Origin: Thermoanaerobaculia bacterium
GTDB lineage: Bacteria; Acidobacteriota; Thermoanaerobaculia; Multivoradales; J023
Direction: 5' to 3'
Length of the DNA stretch: 37,787 nucleotides
NCBI GenBank assembly: GCA_028066595.1
Contig: JALCBJ010000065.1
Span: 1-37,787 of the forward strand
Every line of letters starts with the position of its first letter. Within the stretch, counting starts at the first letter, position 1. Shown here in pieces: positions 29,255 through 37,787 of this stretch. The notes below the pieces were generated by a model that worked only from the letters and a program-made list of their open reading frames with translations, was not told the origin of the DNA and did not search any database. The position numbers and the translations under genes were made by a program.

Positions 29255-30657
29255 GCCGCGCCTACCGTCTCGGCACTAGAGCTCGCTCCACCGAACAGCA
29301 CCGATGGTTTGCGCAGCTGCCACCAGCCTGCCAGACCGCGTTTCTTCCGCAAGGCGACGGCGCGATCCGGATAACGCTCGTTGAACTGCCGAACCAACTC
29401 CTGCTCGTGCTGAGCGTAGAACTCCGGATCGAAGTTCGCAGCGCCCAGATTCTCTAGAACATAGGGCAGGTCCCGGCCCTCGGTGATCCATTGATGGCAT
29501 GTCTCGTGACGGTAGCGGACTCCCATCAGGTTGAATCCGAGGATCCTGAGATCTTCTTCGCGGTACTGGAGGCGGATGGAACGCATGCCATCGGCGTGTT
29601 CCCAGTACAGCGATGCTTCTCCGTCCCCCGGTTGAGCCGTGATCTTGCCGTAGACCTGATATTCGATATCCATGAACTTGGCCGAGTTGAACCAGAGACC
29701 GGGGTCGTAAGGTGTGGACTCTCCGCAGATGGTGCGCGCCACGGTCTGCCCCATACGTCGGCCGACGTACCACAGCGCCTCCACCGGTCGCCTGCCCGGC
29801 GCGGGCTCGCGGACCTGAGCGCAATCGCCGATCGCGTAGACGTCGGGTACGCTGGTTCGTAGATGGTCATCCACCAGGATCCCGCGTTCGATCTCCAATC
29901 CGGCTCCATCTACGTCACGCAGAAAGTCCACGTTGGGGCTGACACCGACCGTGAGGCCCAGGAAACCGCACGAGATCTCGTCCCCAGTGCCCTTGACGAA
30001 GGCTGCGCGGACTCGGCCGTTGCCGTCATCTTCGATGCGCTCCAGCTCCGTTGCGAGTCGGAGATCGACGCCGTGTTCTGCGATGTGCCGTCCGACCATC
30101 TCGGCCTCTTCAGGTGGGAAGACGAAGTCCATCCACTTCTTCTCGCGCACGAGGAAGGTCACCGGAATTTCGCGCGACCGGAGCATCTCGACCATCTCGA
30201 TGCCGATGAGACCTCCGCCGACGACCAAAGCACGGTCGATGCCGCGGGTGGATTCCTCCATGGTCGAGAGGTCCTGGAGACCGTAGAGTCCCTGTACGCC
30301 GTCGAGGTCTTGGCCGGGCCAGCCGAATTTGTTCGACTTCGATCCGGTGGCGAGGATCAGGACATCGTAGGCAACCGAGCCACCGTTGGCCAGGTGGAGG
30401 AGCTTCGCGCCGGGGTCGAGTTGGCGTACCCAAGCACGTAGCAGACGGATGCGGTTCTTTTCCCAGAACCAGTCCTCGTAAGGCTTTGTATTCTCATAGG
30501 TCATGTGACCCATGTAGATGTACATGAGGGCGGTCCGCGAGAAGAAGTGATCCGACTCACCGGAGATCACCAGGATCTCGTCGTCAGATCGCTTGCGGAT
30601 TTCCCGCGCGGCCGTGATGCCGGCGATTCCGTTCCCTAAGACGACGATTTTGGGCAT
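29251..30657 (-). CDS. FAD/NAD(P)-dependent pyridine nucleotide oxidoreductase
   Basis: A 468-residue flavoenzyme. FAD-binding VVLGNGIAGITAAREI at residues 4-19; LILATGSKSN; NAD(P)-binding ALVVGGGLIGIEMVEML near 145; VYAIGDCAQV, the C-terminal FAD motif, near 275. It resembles NADH:acceptor enzymes of the nitrite-reductase/NADH-oxidase family but lacks their redox-active disulfide near the flavin. The C-terminal part (YRHETCHQWI, then NFDPEFYAQHEQELVRQF) is unusual and may dock the partner. First gene of a two-gene operon with the polyferredoxin; AAGGAG lies about 11 bases before the ATG. Likely feeds electrons from NAD(P)H to the membrane iron-sulfur protein. Confidence 0.88.
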   Translation of the reverse strand: MPKIVVLGNGIAGITAAREIRKRSDDEILVISGESDHFFSRTALMYIYMGHMTYENTKPYEDWFWEKNRIRLLRAWVRQLDPGAKLLHLANGGSVAYDVLILATGSKSNKFGWPGQDLDGVQGLYGLQDLSTMEESTRGIDRALVVGGGLIGIEMVEMLRSREIPVTFLVREKKWMDFVFPPEEAEMVGRHIAEHGVDLRLATELERIEDDGNGRVRAAFVKGTGDEISCGFLGLTVGVSPNVDFLRDVDGAGLEIERGILVDDHLRTSVPDVYAIGDCAQVREPAPGRRPVEALWYVGRRMGQTVARTICGESTPYDPGLWFNSAKFMDIEYQVYGKITAQPGDGEASLYWEHADGMRSIRLQYREEDLRILGFNLMGVRYRHETCHQWITEGRDLPYVLENLGAANFDPEFYAQHEQELVRQFNERYPDRAVALRKKRGLAGWWQLRKPSVLFGGASSSAETVGAA

Positions 30658-30992
30658 GGGTGAACGGCTCCTTCCCTGAGCTCGGGATCGTTTCCGTCCA
30701 GTCTACGCAGCGCAGCGGGAAGCCGGTTTGGATCTCGAACGTCAGAGCCTGAGATCGGGCCGACGTGGTGAGGTCAGCCGGCAGTAAGCTCGACCTCGTG
30801 GGAGCGAGGGGGATTGTTTGATAGCGTCGGGTATGCTTGGCTAGATAGATAAGCCTCGCCCCTGAGCGGTTTCAGAATTAGACTTGCCTCAGTCGATCAG
30901 CAAACAGTTGATCACTTGCTCCTGGCCCGGGTCGACCGACTTCGTTGCCCCCGTTCCGGCTCGACGGCTCCCAGTTCAACGAGAGGTTTCCC
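30658..30992. other. Divergent intergenic region, oxidoreductase / repeat protein
   Basis: 335 bases. Left part: leader of the oxidoreductase with its Shine-Dalgarno and a possible minus-strand -10 TAGACT at 30700-30705. Right part: a candidate promoter (30818-30847) and GAGAGG before the repeat-protein ATG. No gene was recognised. Confidence 0.5.
30818..30847 (+). promoter_or_regulatory. Candidate promoter of the repeat-protein operon
   Basis: TTGATA (5 of 6 to the -35 consensus), 18-base spacer, TAGATA. It lies in the only AT-rich patch of the region, about 145 bases before the ATG. Confidence 0.35.
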
Positions 30993-33900
30993 ATGGCGTC
31001 TTCGTCCACTCCGTCGCGACTTATTGCCCGTTTCCTCTTGGCCGGTGTGGTCTGGCTGTTGGCGGCCGCGTTGGCTCAGGCACAGCCTACGCTTTCCAAG
31101 GTCTTTACTCCGAGCACGATCGGGCCGGGTAGCGTCAGCCGAATTACGTTCACGATCACCAACGGTAGCGGTGCGCCGGTCACATCGTTGGCCTTCACGG
31201 ACACTTTGCCGGCCGCCGTCACCATTGCCGATCCCTCAGCTGTCTTCACGTCATGTGACCTCGGCGTCAGCGGCACTCTGACGGCACCGGACGGTGGTTC
31301 GACGATCACCTTGAGCGATGCTCAGATCGGTGCGTTCCAGTCCTGTACGGTCACGGTGGACGTCACATCGAGCACCGCAGGGATGCACACCAACCCCGCG
31401 GTTACGCTGTCGTCGAGCGCCGGGAGCAGCATGAGCCTCCCCATCGATCTGACAGTGGCCACGGATCGTCCAGGATTCAGCAAATCTTTCTCGCCTTCCT
31501 CGGTGCCGCTGGGCGGGCGCAGCACCTTGACACTGACCGTCGACAACTCGCTGAACGCTTCCGACCTGTCGAGCCTCGTTTTCACCGATGTGTTTCCGCC
31601 GGGTATGTTGATCGCGGACCCTGCGAACGCGTCGACCACCTGTGCCGGACCCAATCCGATGTTCACGGCGGTCGCCGGCACCAACACCGTCGCTTTCCAG
31701 TCGTTCGGGCTCCTCTTTCCCGGATTCGAAGTGATGCTCGCGGGAGAGACGTGCACAACTACGGTCGACGTCGTCGCCGACATCAACGGAATGCTCGACA
31801 ACGTGACCAGCGAGTTGACGACGAACGTCGGCAGCTCGGGTCGGGCGAGCGACACTCTGGGCGTGACGGTGACGACCTTGGCGATCGAGAAAGACTTCTC
31901 GGACGACCCCATACCGCCCGGCGCGACTGTCACGCTCGACTTCGTCATCCACAACTTTGACCGCGACTTCTCCGCGACCGGGGTGGCGTTTACCGACGAT
32001 CTCAATGCGGCACTCACCGGACTGACCTTCGACAGCCTGACCTCGAATACCTGTGGTGGTTCGGTCATCGGGGTTGGAACCACGACACTGGGACTGACGG
32101 GCGGCACGGTAGCGGCGCAGGGATCCTGCGCGATCCAGGCCACCCTGACGGTACCGCCGACTGCGCTTCCCGGGGCCTATGTCAACACGACGGGCGCGGT
32201 CACCGGCACGATCGACGGCTCGCCGACGGTTGGCAACATGGCATCGGACACTCTCTTCGTCGAGCCGGCACCGGTTTTGACCAAGACGTTCATCGGAGAC
32301 CCGGTCAACCCGGGAGATACCGTCGTCCTGGAGTTCACCGTCACCAACACCAGCGCCACGTCCAGTGCCACGGACATCGCCTTCACTGATCCGTTGCCGA
32401 ATGTCCTGCCGACGGCATCGATGCCCCTCCTGGCGGATGGCTGCTGTGGTGCCGGTTCCACTTGCACCTACAGTCCCCTCGTCATTGTTCCGCCGCCGTC
32501 GGACACGATTCTTGCGATGGTGACGATCTCCGGTGGCACCCTGGAACCAGCAGGAATGCCTGGAGATTCCTGCACATTCTCGGTCACCCTCGACGTGACC
32601 CCAGCCGCGCCTCCGGGACTCTTCTTGAATACTACGAGCGAGATCACGGCTACGGTCGACGGTGCGACCCGCACCGGAGAGCCGGCGACCGACACGCTGG
32701 AGATCGTGGCGGCTCCGAAGCTGTTCAAGGAGTTCTCCGACGATCCGGTAGCTCCGGGCGACACTGTGACGCTCGAGTTCACCCTGACCCATCCCGCCGA
32801 CGCGCCGGGCGCAGCCACAAATATCACGTTCACCGACGACCTGGCTCCGGTAGTCGCCGGGATGACGGCCAACCTGCCGCCGTCGCCCGACCCGCCGTGC
32901 GGAGCCGGCTCGAGCCTCACCGGCTCGGTAGGCGATACGCTTCTGACCTTGATGGGCGGCAGCCTGTTGCCGGGAGAGGACTGTACGTTCTCTGTCACCC
33001 TCGATGTCCCCGTAGGTGCTGCGGCGGGTACCTTCACCAACACGACCAGTGGCGTAGCCGCCACGGTCTCGGGCGTCGCGGCGACCTCTGCCCCAGCCTC
33101 CGACGACCTCACGGTGACCGGCCTGACTCTGGTCAAGGAGTTCATCGACGATCCGATCCTTCCGGGCGAGATGGTGACGCTCCGGTTCACTCTGGAGAAC
33201 ATCAGTCCGACGGACGATGCCACGAGCATCAGCTTCACCGACGACCTGGCGTCCTTGCTCCCAGGGGTGCCCGACGTCACGATCGCGACTGCACTGCCGC
33301 TACCTGCATGTGGCGGAACACTGTCCACTCTAGGTGGGATCTTTCTGCTCTATTCCGGCGGCTCGGTGTCACAAGGTGATCCACCTTGCAGCTTCGACGT
33401 GGTTCTGAACGTCCCTGCAAGCACCAACGACGGCTCGTATAGCAATACCACCGGCAGCCTGACCGCGGTCATCGGCGGATCTGTGGTCGTACTCGATCCA
33501 GCTACCGACTTTCTGACCGTTGCTTCGGATTTCTTGACGTTGTCCAAGGAGTTCACCGACGATCCTGTAGCCCCGGGTGACTCGGTCAACCTTCGTTTCA
33601 CGTTGACCAATCTCGACGGCGCACAGAGCGCCTCCGCGATCACGTTCACGGATTCCCTCGACGCCGTGCTCCCGGGTTTGGTGGCGAGCGGGCTGCCCTT
33701 TGCCGCCTGCGGCGGCACCGTAGACGGCGTTCCCGACGCCGGCACGATCTCCTTCTCCGGCGGTAGCCTCGGGCCGGGTGCCACTTGCGATTTCGATGTG
33801 TCGGTCGACGTTCCAGCAGCAGCCTTGGCGGGCGACTACGGCAATCTGAGCAGCGACGTGACCGGCACCATCAACGGTTTCCCGGTACATGGGGATCCAG

Positions 33901-36788
33901 CGAGCGACACCTTGACGGTGCTCAACTTGCTCGACTTCAGCAAGTCGTTCGACGGTCCCACCACAGGGGCCGGTATGGCGACTCTCACCTTCACGATCAC
34001 CAACCCGGGAGCGGATACGGCCACCGGCTTCTTCTTCAGTGACGATCTGGATTCCGTGATCCCTGGCTTGATCGCTACGTCTCTTCCCACGACTCCATGT
34101 GGAGCAGGTTCGTCGCTGACAGGCATCTCGTTCCTCTCCTTCTCGGGTGGTGAGCTTCCGCCCATGGGTGGGATGTGTTCCTTCGACGTGGAGGTGCTGG
34201 TACCAGCGAGCGCTACGGCGGGAACGTTCCCCAACGTCACCAGCCCACTTTTCGTCGACGGCCTCGAGGTCGCCCCGCCAGCGACGGCCGACCTCACCAT
34301 CGAACCGCCGCCGGCCTTCGACAAGGCGTTCGCACCGAACGCCGTCGGCCTGGGATTCACGTCGGTCTTGACCTTCACGATCGACAACACGGCGAGCAGC
34401 CTGGCCGCTACGGATCTCGACTTCACCGACAACCTGCCCGCGGGCATGGTAGTCGCCACGCCATCCAATGCGTCGACCACGTGCGCCGGCGGCACGCTGA
34501 CAGCCGTGGCCGGCAGTGGTGTCGTTACCTACACAGGAGGCACGGTCGGTGCCGGCGCGACCTGCACGGTGCAGGTCGACGTGTTGACCACAGCGACGGG
34601 CTTCCTGAACAACACCAGTGGAGACTTGACCTCGTCTTCGGGCAACAGCGGTACCGCCCAGGCTACGCTGGCGGTGGATCCGCAGCCCGGCTTCAGCAAG
34701 AGCTTCTCGCCGGACATGATCGCGATCGGTGGCGTCAGCACGCTGACCTTCACGATCTCGAATAGCGCGGCAACGTCGGCAGCTACGAACCTCGATTTCA
34801 CCGACAACCTGCCCGCCAATGTGGTCGTAGCGACGCCATCCAATGCGTCGACAACGTGCACCGGTGGAACGCTCACCGCGGCCGACGGTTCCGGTGTGAT
34901 CACCTACACCGGAGGATCGGTCGATCCGTTCTCCAACTGTACGGTGCAGGTCGACGTCACCAGTAGCACCGTGGGGCAGCACATGAACGTCTCGGGCGCT
35001 CTGACTTCGTCGCTGGGCAACAGCGGCACCGCCAGCGATACGCTGACGGTGAATCCTCCTCCGGGATTCAGCAAGAGCTTCGCGCCGAATCCGAGCATCA
35101 TCGGTGGCGTCGTGACGCTGACGTTCACCGTTGATAACACCGCTTCGACCGCGTCGGCGGCCAGCCTCGCGTTCACCGACAATTTGCCGGCGGCTCTCGT
35201 GGTCGCCACACCGGCGAACGAGATCAACAGTTGTGGTGGCACGGTGACGGCGGTTTCTGGAACCGGCACGATCTCCTTGGTCGGTGGTACGGCGGGTGCG
35301 AGTTCGCTGTGCACCCTCAGTGTCGACGTCGTCAGCTCCGCAGATGGGGATCATGTCAATACGACCGGCGATCTCACCTCTTCCCTGGGATCGAGCGGCA
35401 CCGCCTCGGACACGTTGCGGGTCAATCCACCACCGGGATTCAGCAAGGCCTTCGTACCGTCCGACCTGCCCGTCTCCACCGTAGGAACGTTGGTCTTCTC
35501 GATCAACAACACATCGTCCACAGCCGACGCAACCGACCTCGACTTCACCGACAATCTGCCGGCCGACGTGCTGGTGGCCGATCCGGCAAATGTGGTCAAC
35601 GACTGTTCGGGCGGCATCGTGACGGCGGTCGCGGGTACCGGTGTGATTTCCTACACCGGTGGCACGGTGCTGGCGGGCCAGAGCTGCACGATCAGCGTCG
35701 ACATCACGAGCGACGAGCTCGGGTCGTACGACAACCTCACCGGTGACTTGACTTCGTCCCTCGGGAACAGCGGCACGGCAGCTGCAACGCTCAACGTGGT
35801 CGATTTGGAATCGCCGGCGGTGACGGCGGTCGCGACCGTCAACGGCCCACTCGCCGCCTGCGACGACCTGCGTCTGCCCGTATCTTCTATCCAGGTGACG
35901 ATCGAAGACAACGGTACCCCGATCATCGGCGCGGACGACCCGGCCAGCTATTTCTTGGTCGGTAGCGGACCGGATGGTGATTTCGACACTGCGGACTGTG
36001 CAGGCGGTGTCGCCGGCGACGACCAGGAGGTCGTGGTCCAGGGTGTGAACTTGGACGCCAGCGAGCCGCTTGCGGTGATGGCCGATGTGTCCGTAGCCGA
36101 CGTGCAGGGACTGGCCGCTGGCCTCTATCGCTTCTTCGTCTGCGGAACGATCGAAGACAGCGCGGGCAATATGCTCGACGGAGGCGACTTCGAAGTGTCG
36201 TTCTTCCGTTCCAACCCGTTGAACCTGTTCGCCAACGGCCACTTCGACGACTGTCCTTCGACCGTCGATCCTTGGACGCCAACGACCACCGCACCCAACG
36301 TGGTGCAGACAGGCGTCGCCGGCACCGACGATTTCGCAAGCTCGCCGCTATCGGCGTCGGCACACTTCCTCCATACGGACCTGGAGGCGAGCAGCATCGC
36401 TCAGTGTGTGCCGGTGACTGCCGAAGCTCTCTATGATCTGGAGAGCTGGCTCCGCTACGACGCTGCGACCGGCGCTCTGGCAACGTATGTTCAGACCTGC
36501 GAGTTCTTCGATGCAGTAGGTTGCTCCGGAACGTCTGTCGGGACAACCTCCATCGCGTCGCTGTTGGAAGACATTGGTGCAACCTGGGAATTCTCCGAAA
36601 CGACCTTCCACACACCTGCCGGCGCCGTATCGGCGATGTGTGCCTTCGAAGTCGGCGCGATCGGTAACGATCCGGCCTTCAACCTCTACATCGATGGTCT
36701 CTTCCTGGGTGGTAGCAACAATCCGGAGATCTTCAGCGATGGCTTCGAGTCGGGCAACACCTCAGCTTGGTCATCCACCGTCCCATGA
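30993..36788 (+). CDS. Giant secreted protein with 12 DUF11-like repeats and DGFESG C-terminal tail
   Basis: A 1931-residue exported protein. The signal peptide is RFLLAGVVWLLAAALAQAQ, cut near residue 28. Twelve repeats of about 120-130 residues follow, each starting with an F/L-x-K-x-F strand and containing L-x-F-x-(I/V)-x-N and FTD-x-LP. Two subtypes are visible: the K-x-F-x-DDP-x-x-PG type (repeats 3-7) and the FSKSF-x-P type (1-2 and 8-12). An Ig-like domain (VTAVATVNGPLAACDD) and a C-terminal beta module (NLFANGHFDDCPS) come next. The protein ends in IFSDGFESGNTSAWSSTVP. No enzymatic domain is visible; probably a surface or matrix protein. ATG 30993 was chosen for its signal peptide and GAGAGG. 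The small anchor-tailed gene follows after 22 bp. Confidence 0.85.
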   Translation: MASSSTPSRLIARFLLAGVVWLLAAALAQAQPTLSKVFTPSTIGPGSVSRITFTITNGSGAPVTSLAFTDTLPAAVTIADPSAVFTSCDLGVSGTLTAPDGGSTITLSDAQIGAFQSCTVTVDVTSSTAGMHTNPAVTLSSSAGSSMSLPIDLTVATDRPGFSKSFSPSSVPLGGRSTLTLTVDNSLNASDLSSLVFTDVFPPGMLIADPANASTTCAGPNPMFTAVAGTNTVAFQSFGLLFPGFEVMLAGETCTTTVDVVADINGMLDNVTSELTTNVGSSGRASDTLGVTVTTLAIEKDFSDDPIPPGATVTLDFVIHNFDRDFSATGVAFTDDLNAALTGLTFDSLTSNTCGGSVIGVGTTTLGLTGGTVAAQGSCAIQATLTVPPTALPGAYVNTTGAVTGTIDGSPTVGNMASDTLFVEPAPVLTKTFIGDPVNPGDTVVLEFTVTNTSATSSATDIAFTDPLPNVLPTASMPLLADGCCGAGSTCTYSPLVIVPPPSDTILAMVTISGGTLEPAGMPGDSCTFSVTLDVTPAAPPGLFLNTTSEITATVDGATRTGEPATDTLEIVAAPKLFKEFSDDPVAPGDTVTLEFTLTHPADAPGAATNITFTDDLAPVVAGMTANLPPSPDPPCGAGSSLTGSVGDTLLTLMGGSLLPGEDCTFSVTLDVPVGAAAGTFTNTTSGVAATVSGVAATSAPASDDLTVTGLTLVKEFIDDPILPGEMVTLRFTLENISPTDDATSISFTDDLASLLPGVPDVTIATALPLPACGGTLSTLGGIFLLYSGGSVSQGDPPCSFDVVLNVPASTNDGSYSNTTGSLTAVIGGSVVVLDPATDFLTVASDFLTLSKEFTDDPVAPGDSVNLRFTLTNLDGAQSASAITFTDSLDAVLPGLVASGLPFAACGGTVDGVPDAGTISFSGGSLGPGATCDFDVSVDVPAAALAGDYGNLSSDVTGTINGFPVHGDPASDTLTVLNLLDFSKSFDGPTTGAGMATLTFTITNPGADTATGFFFSDDLDSVIPGLIATSLPTTPCGAGSSLTGISFLSFSGGELPPMGGMCSFDVEVLVPASATAGTFPNVTSPLFVDGLEVAPPATADLTIEPPPAFDKAFAPNAVGLGFTSVLTFTIDNTASSLAATDLDFTDNLPAGMVVATPSNASTTCAGGTLTAVAGSGVVTYTGGTVGAGATCTVQVDVLTTATGFLNNTSGDLTSSSGNSGTAQATLAVDPQPGFSKSFSPDMIAIGGVSTLTFTISNSAATSAATNLDFTDNLPANVVVATPSNASTTCTGGTLTAADGSGVITYTGGSVDPFSNCTVQVDVTSSTVGQHMNVSGALTSSLGNSGTASDTLTVNPPPGFSKSFAPNPSIIGGVVTLTFTVDNTASTASAASLAFTDNLPAALVVATPANEINSCGGTVTAVSGTGTISLVGGTAGASSLCTLSVDVVSSADGDHVNTTGDLTSSLGSSGTASDTLRVNPPPGFSKAFVPSDLPVSTVGTLVFSINNTSSTADATDLDFTDNLPADVLVADPANVVNDCSGGIVTAVAGTGVISYTGGTVLAGQSCTISVDITSDELGSYDNLTGDLTSSLGNSGTAAATLNVVDLESPAVTAVATVNGPLAACDDLRLPVSSIQVTIEDNGTPIIGADDPASYFLVGSGPDGDFDTADCAGGVAGDDQEVVVQGVNLDASEPLAVMADVSVADVQGLAAGLYRFFVCGTIEDSAGNMLDGGDFEVSFFRSNPLNLFANGHFDDCPSTVDPWTPTTTAPNVVQTGVAGTDDFASSPLSASAHFLHTDLEASSIAQCVPVTAEALYDLESWLRYDAATGALATYVQTCEFFDAVGCSGTSVGTTSIASLLEDIGATWEFSETTFHTPAGAVSAMCAFEVGAIGNDPAFNLYIDGLFLGGSNNPEIFSDGFESGNTSAWSSTVP
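34314..35810 (+). repeat. Four tandem 372-375-bp coding repeats
   Basis: Repeats 9-12 of the giant protein begin at 34314, 34689, 35064 and 35436. They share long identical stretches, for example CCATCCAATGCGTCGAC in repeats 9 and 10. This suggests recent duplication or gene conversion. Confidence 0.7.
36738..36770 (+). other. DGFESGNTSAW C-terminal motif
   Basis: Encodes Asp1916-Trp1926, five residues before the end of the giant repeat protein. The same pattern occurs inside the cassette-2 C25 peptidase. It may be a sorting or processing tag. Confidence 0.6.
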
Positions 36789-36810
36789 GTGCTTCAGGAG
36801 ATTTGCTTTC

Positions 36811-37641
36811 ATGTCGCGACTGAACGTTGCCGTACCCAAGATCCAGCGCTGGATCGCTGCAGGACCTGGTCTCGCCTCCCTAGCAGCCTTGCTGCTGCTC
36901 GTATCTGTTCCAGTGGCCGCGTCGGAACCGGGTCTTGGTTCCATCGAGCTGACACCGATCATCGACGATCCGGCTCCACCGCTCCCGGATCCAGGCACAT
37001 TCCCTGTGCAGCTGGTCCTGGACGATGATGTGGCGGAGGGTGCGTTCGGCTTCGTTGGCGGCGCCGCACGGCAGTTTCTTTGGTTCAATCAGTTCGCCGA
37101 TCCCGGCCCTTTCTCTCTGGAGGAGATCTGGGTGCTGTTTCCCAACGGCACCGACATCGGGGTCGGTGACAGCGTCCAGCTTGCCGTGTTCGTCGACCCC
37201 GACGGAGATCCCACCAATGGCGCCCAGCTCCTGGGCACGTACGACGAAGTGGTGCAGACGGTCGACGGCACGACGTTCTCCGTCTATCCGTTGCCTACCA
37301 ACCTGCTGAAGTCGACGCCTGGAGATGTGTTGATCGGTGTGGTCAACCGGTACTTCATGACCGGCGTCGACCCCCCGCCGACACTTCCTGCCGCCTTCGA
37401 TAGCACGACATTTCAGAACCGGTCGTTTTTTGCGCTGTGGGCTGGCGATCCACCGAATCCTCCGGATCTGGACACGGCGGATAGCATCGACTCTCATTCC
37501 GGTGCCTCTGAGGGTAACTTCATGATCCGCGGTTTCGGCACATCACAAGCGATTCCCGTACCCTCCCAGAGCACTGCAGGGCTGGCGATCCTGGCGACCC
37601 TTCTCGCGTTGGCCGGGGCCGCCTTGATCGTCCGAAGGTAG
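36811..37641 (+). CDS. Secreted protein with IPTL-CTERM-like sorting tail
   Basis: A 276-residue exported protein of unknown function. Signal peptide: LASLAALLLLVSVPVAASE. The mature part is Asp/Pro-rich, with DDDVAEGAFGFVGGAARQFLWFNQF, a region LEEIWVLFPNGTDIGVGD, and LAVFVDPDGDPTNGAQLLGTYD, which looks like a beta-sandwich domain. The C-terminus is IPVPSQSTAGLAILATLLALAGAALIVRR: an I-P motif, a single membrane helix and a basic end, as in IPTL-CTERM sorting signals. AGGAG lies upstream of the ATG, 22 bp after the giant repeat protein, so the two are probably co-transcribed. The frame extends upstream within the neighbouring gene but lacks a signal peptide there. Confidence 0.78.
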   Translation: MSRLNVAVPKIQRWIAAGPGLASLAALLLLVSVPVAASEPGLGSIELTPIIDDPAPPLPDPGTFPVQLVLDDDVAEGAFGFVGGAARQFLWFNQFADPGPFSLEEIWVLFPNGTDIGVGDSVQLAVFVDPDGDPTNGAQLLGTYDEVVQTVDGTTFSVYPLPTNLLKSTPGDVLIGVVNRYFMTGVDPPPTLPAAFDSTTFQNRSFFALWAGDPPNPPDLDTADSIDSHSGASEGNFMIRGFGTSQAIPVPSQSTAGLAILATLLALAGAALIVRR

Positions 37642-37713
37642 ACGCGCACCTCGGATTGGGGAGTGTCGAGGCTCGGCCTTTGGCCGGCCTCACCGCGATC
37701 CGGTGGATTCTGT

Positions 37714-37771
37714 TGCGGAATCGCCGGGCCTAGACGATTCGATGCGGAATCGTCAGGACCTGACGATTCGA
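37714..37771. repeat. Two tandem 29-bp imperfect palindromes
   Basis: Units 37714-37742 and 37743-37771 both read TGCGGAATCG at the left and GACGATTCGA at the right, differing only in the centre. The second holds a perfect 11-bp inverted repeat (37747-37757 and 37759-37769) around a single A. It follows the last gene by about 70 bp, so it may act as a terminator or be a REP-like element; the window ends soon after. Confidence 0.6.
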
Positions 37772-37787
37772 ATCAACCGAGCCCTAG

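Noticed and set aside
31251-32792. 513-codon minus-strand frame
   Set aside because: Antisense to repeats 1-5 of the giant protein, low-complexity and basic.
33369-36242. 957-codon minus-strand frame opposite the giant repeat protein
   Set aside because: Shadow of the DUF11-like repeats; the plus-strand frame has a signal peptide, repeats and a C-terminal motif.
37714-37771. CRISPR array
   Set aside because: The repeats are directly adjacent with no spacers, and no cas gene is present.

Overview
The window looks like a chromosomal stretch of a high-GC, Gram-negative-type bacterium. It has strong G/C preference at third codon positions, a lipoprotein signal, several very large secreted proteins built from conserved-repeat beta domains, an ECF sigma operon and a C-terminal IPTL-CTERM-like sorting tail. 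The style (giant DUF11-type proteins, C25 peptidases, a DGFESG-x-x-SAW tail, a sulfatase ending in ALGYV) reminds me most of Acidobacteriota such as Thermoanaerobaculia, but no rRNA or other marker is present, so this is only an impression.

Layout. 54-2867 (minus): a 2-oxoglutarate/Fe(II) oxygenase, then a three-gene ECF sigma operon (sigma factor, single-span membrane protein, TM2-like membrane protein) joined by overlapping start and stop codons. 3263-6122 (plus): an AlkA-type DNA glycosylase and an ABC exporter half-transporter. 6137-25547: the main feature of the window, two parallel cassettes each holding a PqqD-like RRE protein, an HPr-kinase-like kinase, a radical SAM/SPASM maturase, a small YEPP-containing precursor-like peptide and a giant secreted C25 (gingipain/PorU-type) cysteine peptidase. 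26010-27479 (plus): a sulfatase-fold lipoprotein. 27680-30657 (minus): an FAD/NAD oxidoreductase coupled to a NosR-like polyferredoxin membrane protein. 30993-37641 (plus): a 1931-residue secreted protein with 12 DUF11-like repeats and a small secreted protein with an IPTL-CTERM-like anchor. The window ends in two tandem 29-bp imperfect palindromes.

The candidate new system is the pair of cassettes. Cassette 2 (25547 to 14079, minus) is an apparent operon: C25 peptidase, rSAM, precursor, PqqD, kinase, with GTGA overlaps at three of four junctions and a 15-bp gap at the other. Cassette 1 has C25 peptidase, precursor and rSAM on the minus strand with ATGA and GTGA overlaps. Its kinase lies tail-to-tail with rSAM1, overlapping by 106 bp, and its PqqD gene diverges from the kinase. 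Both precursors carry a YxxP motif (the leader element bound by RRE domains in lasso-peptide systems), cysteines near the C-terminus, and a C-terminal Ser. The HPr-kinase-like PadeK/ThcoK enzymes of lasso pathways phosphorylate a C-terminal Ser. My working model is a ribosomally made, radical-SAM-modified and possibly Ser-phosphorylated peptide whose leader is removed, or whose action is carried out, by a co-translated C25 surface protease. The nearby ABC exporter is a possible but unproven transporter. The model is inference from gene content and motifs.
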